In this document: positions 46,607 to 62,093 of the stretch, piece after piece
Layout: each line of letters begins with the position of its first letter
Numbering within the stretch: the stretch's first letter is position 1
NCBI RefSeq assembly: GCF_014651695.1
Contig: NZ_BMXJ01000006.1
Location: forward strand, 546,935 to 610,934
From: Nocardiopsis terrae
GTDB lineage: Bacteria > Actinomycetota > Actinomycetes > Streptosporangiales > Streptosporangiaceae
Direction: 5' to 3'
DNA length: 64,000 bases
Made by a program: the position numbers and the translations under genes
Notes under the pieces: generated by a model
What the model was told of the DNA's origin: nothing
What the model saw: the letters and a program-made list of their open reading frames with translations, nothing else
Database searches by the model: none

Positions 46607-48150
46607 CGCACGGTCCTTCGCTGGAGGTCGGTGGAGAGGCGCTCGACCTCTTCCGGGCCGAGATTGTTGGCGCGTTCGATCTCGATGTCCCCGAGGGAGC
46701 GTCCGTTGCGGCCGTCCGTCGCGGTGACGTGCACGATTGCGTCCACGTCGTAGGAGATGGTCACCCGGATCGGTGACTCCTTGGGGTAGGGGGCGGCGGG
46801 CAGCGGGATGGGTACGCCCTGCTGGTCCTCGGTGATGACGGTGACCCGTTCGGGATCGGTGTGGTCGCCCACGGTGATCCGCATCAGGGCTGTCCGCTGG
46901 TCCTCGACCACGGTGTAGAACTCCTGGTGGGCCTGGGCCGGGACCTTGCTGCCGCCCGCGATGATGACGTTGTTGACGTCCGAGGTCTGGTCGCCGTTGA
47001 GGGAGATCACGCCCAGGCCGTGCGCGGTGATGTCGCTGACCGACCGGGTGCCGATCGTGGACTCGCGGTCGTCCGCTTCGGCGTCGAGGAGTTCGGCCTG
47101 CGCGGCGGCGCCCATCGCCACCGCCTCGTCCGGGTGCAGCCGCTGGTTCGGGGTCCTGCCGGTGATCTCGGCGACCAGCTCCCGAACCGCCGGGATACGG
47201 GTGGACCCGCCCACCAGCAGGACCTCGTCCAGGTTTTCGTTGGTGATCCCGGCTTTCTCCTCGGACCGGCGCAGTGCCTCCCGGGTCAGGACCCGGGTGC
47301 GCTGCAGCAGGTCGTGGATGAGGTCCCGGAACTCGGCACGGCTGATGCTCAGCTCACCGACCTCGGTGAAGATCGAGGCCGTCTCGGTGGTGCTCAGCCG
47401 GTGTTTGGCGGATTCACACTGCTCACGCAGCCGTCCCCGGGCACCCGGGTCGCCGCTGTCGTCGATGTCGGTGCCGCCGCGCTCCACCACCCTCGAATTC
47501 GCCCAGCTCTCCAGCCGGTCGTCGAAGTCGGCCCCGCCGAGCTGGGCGTCACCGGCGGTGGCGACCACGTCGAAGTCTCCGCTCCCGATGCGCAGCACGG
47601 TCACGTCGAAGGTGCCCCCGCCCAGGTCGTAGACGAGGATGTTCCCGGCGTCGCGTTCGCGCAGACCGTAGGCCAGGGCCGCCGCGGTGGGCTCACTGAG
47701 TATGCGTTCGACCTCCAGCCCGGCGATCTTCCCGGCGTCCCTGGTGGCCTGCCGCCGAGCTTCGTCGAAGTAGGCGGGCACGGTGATCACCGCCCGGGTG
47801 ACGGGTGACCCCAGCGCGACGGAGGCGTCGTCGCAGACCTTGCGAAGGATGAACGCCGAGACCTGTTCCGCGGTGTGGCGTTTCCCGTCGCTGGTCACCC
47901 GCTGCCATTCGGGGTCGCCCATGTGCGGTTTGACCCTCTCGATCACGTCGGTGTCGCTCACCAGGCGCTGGTGGCGTGCGGGGGTGCCCACGATCGCCTC
48001 GCCGTTGGTCAGGTAGACCGCGGACGGTGTGGTGTTGGCGCCTTCGCTGTTGCGCAGGATCTCGGGGCGGCCGGTCTCGTCGATGACGGCCACGGCCGTG
48101 TTCGTGGTCCCCAGGTCGATACCGACGACGGGGCTTCTGGGTTCTGTCAC
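46603..48150 (-). CDS. Short Hsp70-family chaperone (DnaK-like, no full lid)
   Basis: 515 residues from the GTG at 48150 (AGAAAGGA upstream). The nucleotide-binding domain is complete: VVGIDLGTTNTAVAV, VITVPAYFDEARRQATRDAG, ILVYDLGGGTFDVTVL, VLLVGGSTRIPAVRELV. A beta-type substrate-binding region follows (about 375-485; LGVISLNGDQTSDVNNVII). Compared with E. coli DnaK (638 residues) most of the helical lid is missing, so it may bind clients loosely or act as a switch rather than a folding chaperone. Its neighbours, two J-like proteins and a GrpE-like protein, complete a dedicated cycle. Confidence 0.88.
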   Translation of the reverse strand: MTEPRSPVVGIDLGTTNTAVAVIDETGRPEILRNSEGANTTPSAVYLTNGEAIVGTPARHQRLVSDTDVIERVKPHMGDPEWQRVTSDGKRHTAEQVSAFILRKVCDDASVALGSPVTRAVITVPAYFDEARRQATRDAGKIAGLEVERILSEPTAAALAYGLRERDAGNILVYDLGGGTFDVTVLRIGSGDFDVVATAGDAQLGGADFDDRLESWANSRVVERGGTDIDDSGDPGARGRLREQCESAKHRLSTTETASIFTEVGELSISRAEFRDLIHDLLQRTRVLTREALRRSEEKAGITNENLDEVLLVGGSTRIPAVRELVAEITGRTPNQRLHPDEAVAMGAAAQAELLDAEADDRESTIGTRSVSDITAHGLGVISLNGDQTSDVNNVIIAGGSKVPAQAHQEFYTVVEDQRTALMRITVGDHTDPERVTVITEDQQGVPIPLPAAPYPKESPIRVTISYDVDAIVHVTATDGRNGRSLGDIEIERANNLGPEEVERLSTDLQRRTVR

Positions 48151-48195
48151 TGGTGGTGTGTCCTTTCTGTGAAGTCCTGTCCGCTCCGCACCGGA

Positions 48196-49422
48196 CTAGT
48201 GGAGATCCGCGTGGGGCTCGTGGCTTCCGGAGATGAAACGGGGCGAGTCGCGGTGACGGTGGTTGTCCTCCCACCCGTACGGTCGGCACCGGGAGAAGGC
48301 CAGGCAGAGAGCTCCCACCCCGGCGAAGACCATGAGCAGGCCGGCCCCGCCGCTGGACGAGAACATGGCGAGTCCGAGCAGGGGCATGACCACGCCGCTG
48401 CCCCACACGGACGCCGAAAGGGCCTCGTTCCGGTACAGACGGCTGGTGAGACGGGGCTCCCGCGCCTGTGTGACGGCCTCCGCCAGGTTCAGGCAGGCCG
48501 CGCGTACCTCCCGGTCCTGCGGTTGAAGACCTCTGGCTTCCAGGAGGAGGGCGTGCATACGGGTCACCTCCTCCTGCGAGGTGATGAGATAGTGCTCGCC
48601 CTGCTGGACCTCGGGACACCTCTCGGCCTGTTCGACCAGGGCCGCCGCGAGCGCATCGCGTACCTCGAGTGCGCCTGGCCAGCGGCGACGGAGCTCACGC
48701 AGGTTCCGCACCGCGCTGCTGGGCCGCCCGCTCAGGCGGTTGAGCGAGGCCAGGAGCAGCCCGGACTCGGGCGTGGTGTCGAGCTCCGCGGCCCTTTCCA
48801 CCATGGGCGCCGCCAGATCCAGGTCGCCGATGTCCGCGAGCCAGTATCCGACCGAGAGGAGCCACGGCAACTCGTCCGGACGAAGCGACACGGCTCTGGT
48901 GCCCGCACGCCGCGCCCCCTCGACGTCCTTCAGCCTCAGACACGAACGGAAGAGCAGGAACCAGGCATCGGCCCGCCCGGGATCCCGCTGGACGGCCCGG
49001 GCCGCCAGGTGCCTGGCCCCGAAGTAGTCCCCGCAGTCGAGCCTCTCGGAGATCTGGGTCAGGGGGTCCTCCGCCGCGTCAGCGGTGCCCGGGGTGGTTC
49101 TGCCCCGGGCGGGCTGCCCGGGGACGTCCTGCTCGTAGCCGGAAGGTGCGGTTGTGCTCTCTCTGGCCTGTTGGGCGTGCGTGGTGTCGTAGGCGGCGCG
49201 TCGTCGCGGGTCGAGGAGGGTCTTCTCGGCTCGGGCGGCGAGTTCGAGCATGTCCTCGGCTCGGCGGCGCAGGTTTTTCTTGTTGGAGCCGGTGAACTGC
49301 TGCCATTCCAGGATGAGGGCGTCGAGCCTGTCGCGGATGGTTGCGGTGTCGGCGTCGGGAGCGGTGTCGAGGAGCGCGTAGTAGTCGACGAAACCCGGGG
49401 TGTGCACGGTGGGGGCTGCCAT
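48196..49422 (-). CDS. J-like/TPR protein with C-terminal membrane hairpin (paralogue 1)
   Basis: 408 residues from the ATG at 49422 (GGAGAC upstream). Residues 11-79 are J-like: FVDYYALLDTAPDADTATIR opens the domain and EKTLLDPRRRAAYD closes it, but the His-Pro-Asp loop is absent (EWQQFTGSNKK lies there). About 105-330 is TPR-like (AVQRDPGRADAWFLLFRSCL). Two transmembrane helices at about 341-378 precede a CRPYGWE motif, so both ends face the cytoplasm. The DNA for the J-like domain is almost identical to that of the next gene, the rest is not. It lies 45 bases before the Hsp70 start. Confidence 0.78.
   Translation of the reverse strand: MAAPTVHTPGFVDYYALLDTAPDADTATIRDRLDALILEWQQFTGSNKKNLRRRAEDMLELAARAEKTLLDPRRRAAYDTTHAQQARESTTAPSGYEQDVPGQPARGRTTPGTADAAEDPLTQISERLDCGDYFGARHLAARAVQRDPGRADAWFLLFRSCLRLKDVEGARRAGTRAVSLRPDELPWLLSVGYWLADIGDLDLAAPMVERAAELDTTPESGLLLASLNRLSGRPSSAVRNLRELRRRWPGALEVRDALAAALVEQAERCPEVQQGEHYLITSQEEVTRMHALLLEARGLQPQDREVRAACLNLAEAVTQAREPRLTSRLYRNEALSASVWGSGVVMPLLGLAMFSSSGGAGLLMVFAGVGALCLAFSRCRPYGWEDNHRHRDSPRFISGSHEPHADLH
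49149..49392 (-). repeat. 244-bp direct repeat, copy A (J-like domain coding DNA)
   Basis: Matches 50378-50621 at an offset of 1229 bases; I count two mismatches, both near one end, by direct reading. It covers the J-like domain and the following AQQA-ESTT segment of the gene at 48196-49422. Confidence 0.92.
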
Positions 49423-49448
49423 GGTGTCTCCGTTCGCGACAGGCGTGG

Positions 49449-50651
49449 TCAGAGCCGGGACCGCAGATCCTCGGCGGCGCGCAGTTCGCTGTACTTCTCG
49501 TCCTTGGTGCGGGCGTTCAGTTCCCAGCGGGGAGGGCGGCACTGGGCAGGGATCACGGTTACTGCGGCTAGCCCGACGAAGAACGGGAGGAGCCCGACGG
49601 GTAGACCGTTGGCGAGCAGAATGACGCCGAGGAGCAGGCCGATGGGGGCAGACCACCAGATGAGGGTGGAGGCTCCTTCGTTCGCGAACAGACGGAAGGT
49701 GAAGACGGTCTCCTTGGATTTGTCCAGGTGGCTGACCGTGTTGTTGAGTGCCCGGCGCACCTCCTTGTTCTGCGGCCCCAGTTTCTTGGCCTCCTGAATC
49801 AGCCCTTCCATGAGCTCGATCTCGCTCTCGTCGGTGATGATGTACATCTCCCCGGCTCGGATTCGGGGTACATCCTCGGCTGAGCCCAGGAGCGTCAGGG
49901 CTAGCTCCTCCTTCACGTCCGTGTCCTCGGGGAAGCGCTTACGGAGGTCGCGCATGGTCTGGAGAGCCTTCTCCTGTAGGCCGCGACTGCGCTGGTGCCT
50001 GGCGAGGTGGCAGCCGGCCTCTGGGGTGGTGTCGTGCCGGACCGCGTTCTCCAAGAGTGCGAAACCGCGTTCGGTCTCTCCCAGGGCTTCCACGAGAAAG
50101 CCGCCGACGTGGGAGGACCAGAGCGGGTTGGCCGGTCCCAAACGCACCGCGGTGGTTCCGGCGATCTCGGCCCCGTCCAGATCGCCCAGGCTCAGACAGG
50201 CCGCGAAGAGGATGAACCACGCCTCACCCAGGTCGGGGTCCTGTTCGACGGCACGGTTGGCGAAGAACCGGGCCGCCTTGTGGTCCCCGCCGAAGAAGGC
50301 GTCCTTGGCGCGGTCCAGGCTTTCCCGTCCCGGGTTGGCACCTCCCCGTTCACCGCTCCGCTCGCCACCGGGTGTGCCGGTTGTGCTCTCCTTGGCCTGT
50401 TGGGCGTGCGTGGTGTCGTAGGCGGCGCGTCGTCGCGGGTCGAGGAGGGTCTTCTCGGCTCGGGCGGCGAGTTCGAGCATGTCCTCGGCTCGGCGGCGCA
50501 GGTTTTTCTTGTTGGAGCCGGTGAACTGCTGCCATTCCAGGATGAGGGCGTCGAGCCTGTCGCGGATGGTTGCGGTGTCGGCGTCGGGAGCGGTGTCGAG
50601 GAGCGCGTAGTAGTCGACGAAGTCCGAGCCGTCGGTTCGGGGGGCGGGCAC
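49449..50651 (-). CDS. J-like/TPR protein with C-terminal membrane hairpin (paralogue 2)
   Basis: 400 residues from the GTG at 50651 (AGGAG upstream). Same plan as its neighbour: J-like domain 11-79 without HPD, TPR-like helices (RFFANRAVEQDPDLGEAWFI, LDGAEIAGTTAVRLGPANPL) to about 320, two transmembrane helices at about 330-368 and a CRPPRWE motif, then a charged tail. Outside the J-like domain it is clearly diverged from paralogue 1. The gap to paralogue 1 is 26 bases, so they are co-transcribed. It may select different clients through its TPR part. Confidence 0.78.
   Translation of the reverse strand: MPAPRTDGSDFVDYYALLDTAPDADTATIRDRLDALILEWQQFTGSNKKNLRRRAEDMLELAARAEKTLLDPRRRAAYDTTHAQQAKESTTGTPGGERSGERGGANPGRESLDRAKDAFFGGDHKAARFFANRAVEQDPDLGEAWFILFAACLSLGDLDGAEIAGTTAVRLGPANPLWSSHVGGFLVEALGETERGFALLENAVRHDTTPEAGCHLARHQRSRGLQEKALQTMRDLRKRFPEDTDVKEELALTLLGSAEDVPRIRAGEMYIITDESEIELMEGLIQEAKKLGPQNKEVRRALNNTVSHLDKSKETVFTFRLFANEGASTLIWWSAPIGLLLGVILLANGLPVGLLPFFVGLAAVTVIPAQCRPPRWELNARTKDEKYSELRAAEDLRSRL
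50378..50621 (-). repeat. 244-bp direct repeat, copy B (J-like domain coding DNA)
   Basis: Second copy of the repeat at 49149-49392, in the gene at 49449-50651. The near-identity stops at the domain edges, while the surrounding coding sequence differs strongly. Confidence 0.92.
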
Positions 50652-50682
50652 GATGGATCTCCTGGACGGTGTCGGTCGCGGG

Positions 50683-51144
50683 TCAGACCGGAATGTTCTG
50701 GTTGGCGTGCCGTTTCAGCTCGCGTCGCGCCTTGCGCCACCTGCGGCGGATGTAGACGGCGGGCATGGCACCGAACCGGAACCTGCCGTAGACGGTGAAC
50801 ACCTCCATCTGGATCTCCGCCTCCACCGGCTCGTGCTCGGGGTAGTCACCAGCGGGGAAGTAGGGCACGTCGACGCTGATGACGTCGTTGTCCGAGCTCA
50901 GCAGTTGGCCGTGGTAGCCGATGACGTCGCCGTTGCTGTCGGTGACCGTCTCGATCACTGGCCGCCATCGGATCATCCCGCCGCGGGCGGCGGCCTGCAT
51001 GGCCTGGGGCAGCCACTCGGCGGGTTCGCTCAGTTGGCCGCTCAACGGCACCCTGTGCACGCCTTTCTCCCAGCGCGCCAGGGCGAAACCGCCGACGACG
51101 GCCAGGGTGACGAAGAGAAGGAAGAGTGTGAATGCTGTTCCCAA
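50683..51144 (-). CDS. N-terminally anchored hypothetical protein
   Basis: 153 residues; the start appears to be TTG at 51144, six bases behind AAGGAG. One transmembrane helix (4-24: AFTLFLLFVTLAVVGGFALA) precedes a soluble domain that is beta-rich (IRWRPVIETVTDSNGDVIGY ... VEAEIQMEVFTVYGRFRF) and ends basic (IRRRWRKARRELKRH). No family is recognised. It is the first gene of the minus-strand chaperone run, 31 bases before paralogue 2. Confidence 0.6.
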   Translation of the reverse strand: MGTAFTLFLLFVTLAVVGGFALARWEKGVHRVPLSGQLSEPAEWLPQAMQAAARGGMIRWRPVIETVTDSNGDVIGYHGQLLSSDNDVISVDVPYFPAGDYPEHEPVEAEIQMEVFTVYGRFRFGAMPAVYIRRRWRKARRELKRHANQNIPV

Positions 51145-52764
<1,620 letters not shown>

Positions 52765-52792
52765 AGAAAGCTGACAGGGGAGAGGCTCCGAC

Positions 52793-53625
52793 GTGAGTGT
52801 CACCGCACCACAAGGGTTCCGCGCCGCGGGCGTGACCGCCGGGATCAGGGCCGATCGCGCCCGAGACGTCGCCGTCGTCGTCAACGACGGCCCCCTCCGC
52901 ACGGCCGGAGCGGTCTTCACCGACCACCCCGACCGGGCCGCACCGGTCCTGTGGTCCCAACAGGTCGTCTCGGGCGGACGCGTACGCGCGGCCGTCCTCA
53001 ACTCCGGCTGCGCCAACGCGGGCACCGGACCACTCGGCTTCCAGGCGGCCCACGCCGAGGCCGAGCACGCGGCCGACCTGCTGTCCGACTCCGCGGCCGA
53101 GATCGTGCTGTGCTCCGCCGGCCCCGTCGGCGCGAACCTGCCGACGGACGCACTGAACACCGGAGTGAGCGCCGCGCTCGCCGAGGCGGGCCGGGGCGGC
53201 GGGCTCCCCGCCGCCGACGCCATCCGGACCGGGGACACCGTCGCCAAGTTCGCCTTCCTGCGCGGCGAGGACGTCACCGTCGGCGGCATGGCCAAGGGGC
53301 CGGACGCCTCCCTCGGGGCGCTCCTGTGCGTCCTGACCACCGACGCCGCCCTGAGCAGCGAACAGTGCCAGCGCCTGGTCGCGGACGCGGCCGCCAGGAC
53401 CTTCGCTCCGCTGACCGGTACCAACGACACCGTCCTGCTCATGGCCAGCGGCGCGGCCCAGGACGCCCGGGGGGAGGGGACCGCCCCGGACGAGGAGGCC
53501 GTCGCCGACCTGCTCACCCGGGTGTGCGAGGAACTCGCCGCCCAGCTGGAGGCGGACACCCCCGAACCGGACGACGCCCCCGCCCCCGAAGACCAGAGGC
53601 CACCCGAGGACAAGCAGGCAACTTC

Positions 53626-53629
<4 letters not shown>
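52793..53629 (+). CDS. argJ: Short ArgJ-like protein, probably catalytically inactive
   Basis: 278 residues; ornithine acetyltransferases have about 385-405. The N-terminal half is clearly ArgJ ([40 protein letters not shown]). The self-cleavage site, normally ATML with the nucleophilic Thr, reads GALL in [14 protein letters not shown], after a short deletion. The oxyanion-hole segment, normally CSTG, is [11 protein letters not shown]. The protein ends soon after [10 protein letters not shown] and lacks about the last 110 residues, including the DPNWGR region; a Pro/Glu tail replaces them. The gene is otherwise intact and overlaps argB (ATGA), so it is still translated. Confidence 0.8.
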
Positions 53630-58776
<5,147 letters not shown>

Positions 58777-59107
58777 GCCAGACGAGCCCAGCACCAGCCC
58801 GCCCGGAGCCCGGGAGCCCGCACGACCGGGGCGCCCGGACCGGGGCGGGGCCGGGGCGCGTGTCCTCCCAGGGGCGCGCGCCCCCGTGCGTTCGGCGGAC
58901 ACCCCCGGCGCCCCGGCCACCGGACACGCACCCGTTCGACGGGGAATGTGGAATTCCCCCTTCACGAGGCGGGGGAGTGCGGTAGCGTCCAAAGCCTGCG
59001 GGCACCACACGTGTTCCCCTTTGCGCGTACCGTGACGACCCGCGCGGGAACCGGCACGCACCAAGCGTGGCCTCCGGTGCCCGCGCCGAGTCCGTGGGAG
59101 GAGCGCA
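58777..59107 (+). other. Intergenic region between argH and the conservon
   Basis: 331 bases. The inverted repeat GGGGAAT (58941-58947) / ATTCCCC (58953-58959) is the only clear structure and may be an operator or weak terminator. The conservon promoter is expected after it. GGGAGGAG at about 59097 serves cvnA. Confidence 0.35.
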
Positions 59108-61657
59108 GTGGGTCAGTCAGGGGGCGCGGGACGCGGGATCAGGACGCAGCTCAACCGGATCGTGCTGATCCCCAGCATCACCTTCCTCGCGCTGTTCGTC
59201 GTGCTCAGCGCGGCCACTCTCGCCCAAGCCGTGTCCCTGCGCTCGTCGGTCGTCGACGGCAGGGCCGGCACCGAGCTCGCCGGGGCGCTCACCGCGCTCC
59301 AGGCCGAGCGCCGCCTGAGCGTCGAGTTCCTCGCCGAACCGGGCGACGCCACCCGCCAGGCCCTCGTCGAGGCGGCGGCGGAGACCGACGGGGCGCTCAC
59401 CCGGGTCAGGGAGGCCCGCGGGGCCCTCGACGGGGACGGCGACGAGCCCGCTCCCCTCAGCCGGGCGTTCTTCGGCTCCCTCGAGGACGTGGAGGACCTG
59501 CGCACGGACAACCTCACCGAGCCCGGCCGGACCGAGACCGTCCTGGACACCTACACCGGCGCGATCCACGAGGGCATTCGCCTCTACTCGGACACCGTCC
59601 AGGGTTTGGACGACGGGCCGGCCTCGGACGCGGCCTCCGCGGCCGGCAACCTGCTGTGGGCCCAGGAGAGCTTCGGCCACGCCGACGCCCTCGTCACCGC
59701 CGTCCTGTCCGAGCGCCGCCTCACCAGGGCCGAGCAGTCCGACATCGCCTCCCTGACCGGAGAGGCGCGCCGCCGACTCGCCTCGTGGAGCCCGGCGGAC
59801 GGGCAGACGCCGACGGCCGCCGGCGGGACGGCACCGCAGACCGGCGAACCCCCCGCCGCGGACCCGCTCACCGAGGGCGACGCCTGGCGGGAGGCCCTGG
59901 GGATCGCCGACACCGTCACCCACCACGAGGCACCGGTCAACATCGACCCCCTCACCGGAGAGCAGACCCGGAGTCCGGCGCCGCCGGCCGGACTCGACGG
60001 CTGGCGCGACGCGGCGGACGAGGTCACCGCAGGGCTGGCCGAGGCCGCCGCGGACCAGACGGCCGCCGTCGTGGACCTCACCGAGGCGGCCAGCTCCTGG
60101 ATGTTCACCCTGGCGGTCGGGGGAGGGATCACCTCCGTGTTCGCCGGCACCGTCGCCTACGGGGTCGCCGCCCGTTCGGCCAGTCGCCTCACCTACCGGC
60201 TCGCCAGGCTCAGGGCCGAGACGCTGGGCATCGCCCGCAACGACCTGCCGCGGATCGTGCGCCGCCTGGAGGCGGGGGAGAGCGTCGACCTGGACACCGA
60301 GATGAAACAGCTCGACCACGGCACCGACGAGGTCGGCCAGGTCGCCGACGCCTTCAACACAGCGCAGCGCACCGCGGTCGGCGCGGCGGTCAAACAGGCC
60401 GACATCCGGGCCGGGGTCAGCCGGGTCTTCCTGGGGATCGCGCACCGCAACCAGTCCCTCGTGCAGCGCCAGCTCCAGCTCCTGGACAGGGTCGAGCGCG
60501 AGGAGGAGGACCCGGACCTGCTGGAGAGCCTCTTCCAGCTCGACCACCTGGCGACCCGGGGGCGCCGCCACGCGGAGAACCTCATCATCCTGGGCGGGGC
60601 CCAGCCCGGTCGGCGCTGGCGCCACCCCGTCCCGCTCGTCGACATCCTGCGGGGCGCCATCTCCGAGACCGACGAGTACGCCCGGGTCGAACTCGTCTCC
60701 GTTCCGGACCTGGCACTGGCGGGGGCGGTCGTGGCCGACGTCATCCACCTCCTCGCCGAGCTGGTCGAGAACGCGACCGCCTACTCGCCGCCCCACACCG
60801 ACGTCACCATCGCCGCCGAGAACGTCCCCAAGGGGGTGGTGGTCGAGATCGAGGACCGCGGCCTGGGGATGACCGAGCACGATCTCGCCGAAGCCAACAC
60901 CACACTGTCCGAGGCGCCCGAGTTCGACGTCATGACTCCTGGTACCGACGGCCGTCTCGGCCTGTTCGTGGTGGCCAGGCTGGCCCGCAAGCACGACATC
61001 GGAGTGCAGCTGCGCCCCTCCCCGTACGGGGGCACCCGGGCCGTGGTGCTCCTTCCCGGAACCCTGGTGGCCGCCATCAGCGGTCCTCCTTCGGAACGGC
61101 CCCGGGTCGCGGCGCTCGCCCGCTCCGGAGCGGGCGGTCCCGACTCCCCGGAAGCAGCCGGTCCCCGGGAGTCCGCGGACCTTCTGGCCGCCGAGGCGAG
61201 GACCGCGCGGCCCTTGCTGAGGTCGGTCCCCGAACACGGCGGTCCCGAGGGCGGACCGCGCGAGCGCGTCCCGGGCACCCCGGTGCTCCGCCAGGTGCCG
61301 GATCTGGACTCCGAAGCCGAGGAGCTGCTCCCGGAGGAGGCGCCGGCGCCACTGCCCAAACGGGGGACCGACGACGTCAGGGTCGGCGCCGGACCGGGCA
61401 GGGCCGGGCTGCCCAGACGCAGGAGGCAGACCAGCCTCGCCCCCCAGCTTCGCGGCGGGTCCGCCCACGGGGAGGCCGCGCGCGAACCGGAACCGGCGTC
61501 CCACCGGAGCCCCGAACAGGCGCGCCGGATGATGGACGCCTTCAGTGCGGGGACCCGGCGGGGACGGACCGAGGAGAGCGGTCCGACCGGGCCCGGGCAC
61601 AGCAGTGATGACCAGGTCGGTGCAGGCACCGGCGACCATACGGGAGAGAGCGACTGA
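59108..61657 (+). CDS. cvnA: Conservon sensor histidine kinase (CvnA-type)
   Basis: 849 residues. The first transmembrane helix (about 18-42), an extracellular nitrate/nitrite-sensor-like helical domain to about 333 and the second helix (about 336-358) are followed by a HAMP-like linker. Then come the conservon-type dimerisation helices (GIAHRNQSLVQRQLQLLDRV) and HATPase_c with LVENATAYSPP, EDRGLGM and GRLGLFVVARL. The last 200 residues are disordered, Pro/Arg/Glu-rich. It signals to CvnB-D, not to a classical response regulator. The GTG start follows GGGAGGAG. Confidence 0.92.
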   Translation: MGQSGGAGRGIRTQLNRIVLIPSITFLALFVVLSAATLAQAVSLRSSVVDGRAGTELAGALTALQAERRLSVEFLAEPGDATRQALVEAAAETDGALTRVREARGALDGDGDEPAPLSRAFFGSLEDVEDLRTDNLTEPGRTETVLDTYTGAIHEGIRLYSDTVQGLDDGPASDAASAAGNLLWAQESFGHADALVTAVLSERRLTRAEQSDIASLTGEARRRLASWSPADGQTPTAAGGTAPQTGEPPAADPLTEGDAWREALGIADTVTHHEAPVNIDPLTGEQTRSPAPPAGLDGWRDAADEVTAGLAEAAADQTAAVVDLTEAASSWMFTLAVGGGITSVFAGTVAYGVAARSASRLTYRLARLRAETLGIARNDLPRIVRRLEAGESVDLDTEMKQLDHGTDEVGQVADAFNTAQRTAVGAAVKQADIRAGVSRVFLGIAHRNQSLVQRQLQLLDRVEREEEDPDLLESLFQLDHLATRGRRHAENLIILGGAQPGRRWRHPVPLVDILRGAISETDEYARVELVSVPDLALAGAVVADVIHLLAELVENATAYSPPHTDVTIAAENVPKGVVVEIEDRGLGMTEHDLAEANTTLSEAPEFDVMTPGTDGRLGLFVVARLARKHDIGVQLRPSPYGGTRAVVLLPGTLVAAISGPPSERPRVAALARSGAGGPDSPEAAGPRESADLLAAEARTARPLLRSVPEHGGPEGGPRERVPGTPVLRQVPDLDSEAEELLPEEAPAPLPKRGTDDVRVGAGPGRAGLPRRRRQTSLAPQLRGGSAHGEAAREPEPASHRSPEQARRMMDAFSAGTRRGRTEESGPTGPGHSSDDQVGAGTGDHTGESD

Positions 61658-61658
61658 G

Positions 61659-62093
61659 ATGGTGGGCAAGAGCAAGGCGGCGGACAACCTGGACTGGCTC
61701 CTGGACGACCTGGTCGACCGCGTCGTCGGGGCCAGCCACGCGATCGTGCTGTCGGCCGACGGCCTGTTGCTCGGACGCTCCCGGGGGTTGGTCTCGGAGG
61801 ACGCCGAGCACCTGTCCGCGCTGGCCTCGGCGTTCCAGAGCCTGGCCCGGGGGACGGGACGGCACTTCGGCGGCGGGGACGTCCGCCAGACCGTGGTGGA
61901 GATGGAGCACTCGTACCTGTTCGTCACCGCGGCGGGAGCGGGGGCCTGTCTGGCAGTCCTGGCGACGGAGGACGCGGACGTGGGTCTGGTCGCCTACGAG
62001 ATGAACCTGAGGGTCAAACGGGTCGGCCAGTTCCTGACCGCGGCACCCAGGCGCCCGGGCCAGCTCACGGCCATGGGAGGCGGAGGATCGTGA
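61659..62093 (+). CDS. cvnB: Roadblock/LC7-domain protein (CvnB-type)
   Basis: 144 residues. LDWLLDDLVDRVVGASHAIVLSADGLLL and YLFVTAAGAGACLAVLA are the roadblock/LC7 fold. In conservons this protein interacts with the kinase and the GTPase, probably as a GTPase regulator. The ATG at 61659 directly follows the cvnA stop. Confidence 0.93.
   Translation: MVGKSKAADNLDWLLDDLVDRVVGASHAIVLSADGLLLGRSRGLVSEDAEHLSALASAFQSLARGTGRHFGGGDVRQTVVEMEHSYLFVTAAGAGACLAVLATEDADVGLVAYEMNLRVKRVGQFLTAAPRRPGQLTAMGGGGS

Noticed and set aside
46603-48150. Calling the Hsp70 the housekeeping dnaK
   Set aside because: It lacks most of the lid, is next to J-like proteins without HPD, and has kinase and FHA neighbours rather than dnaJ/hspR.
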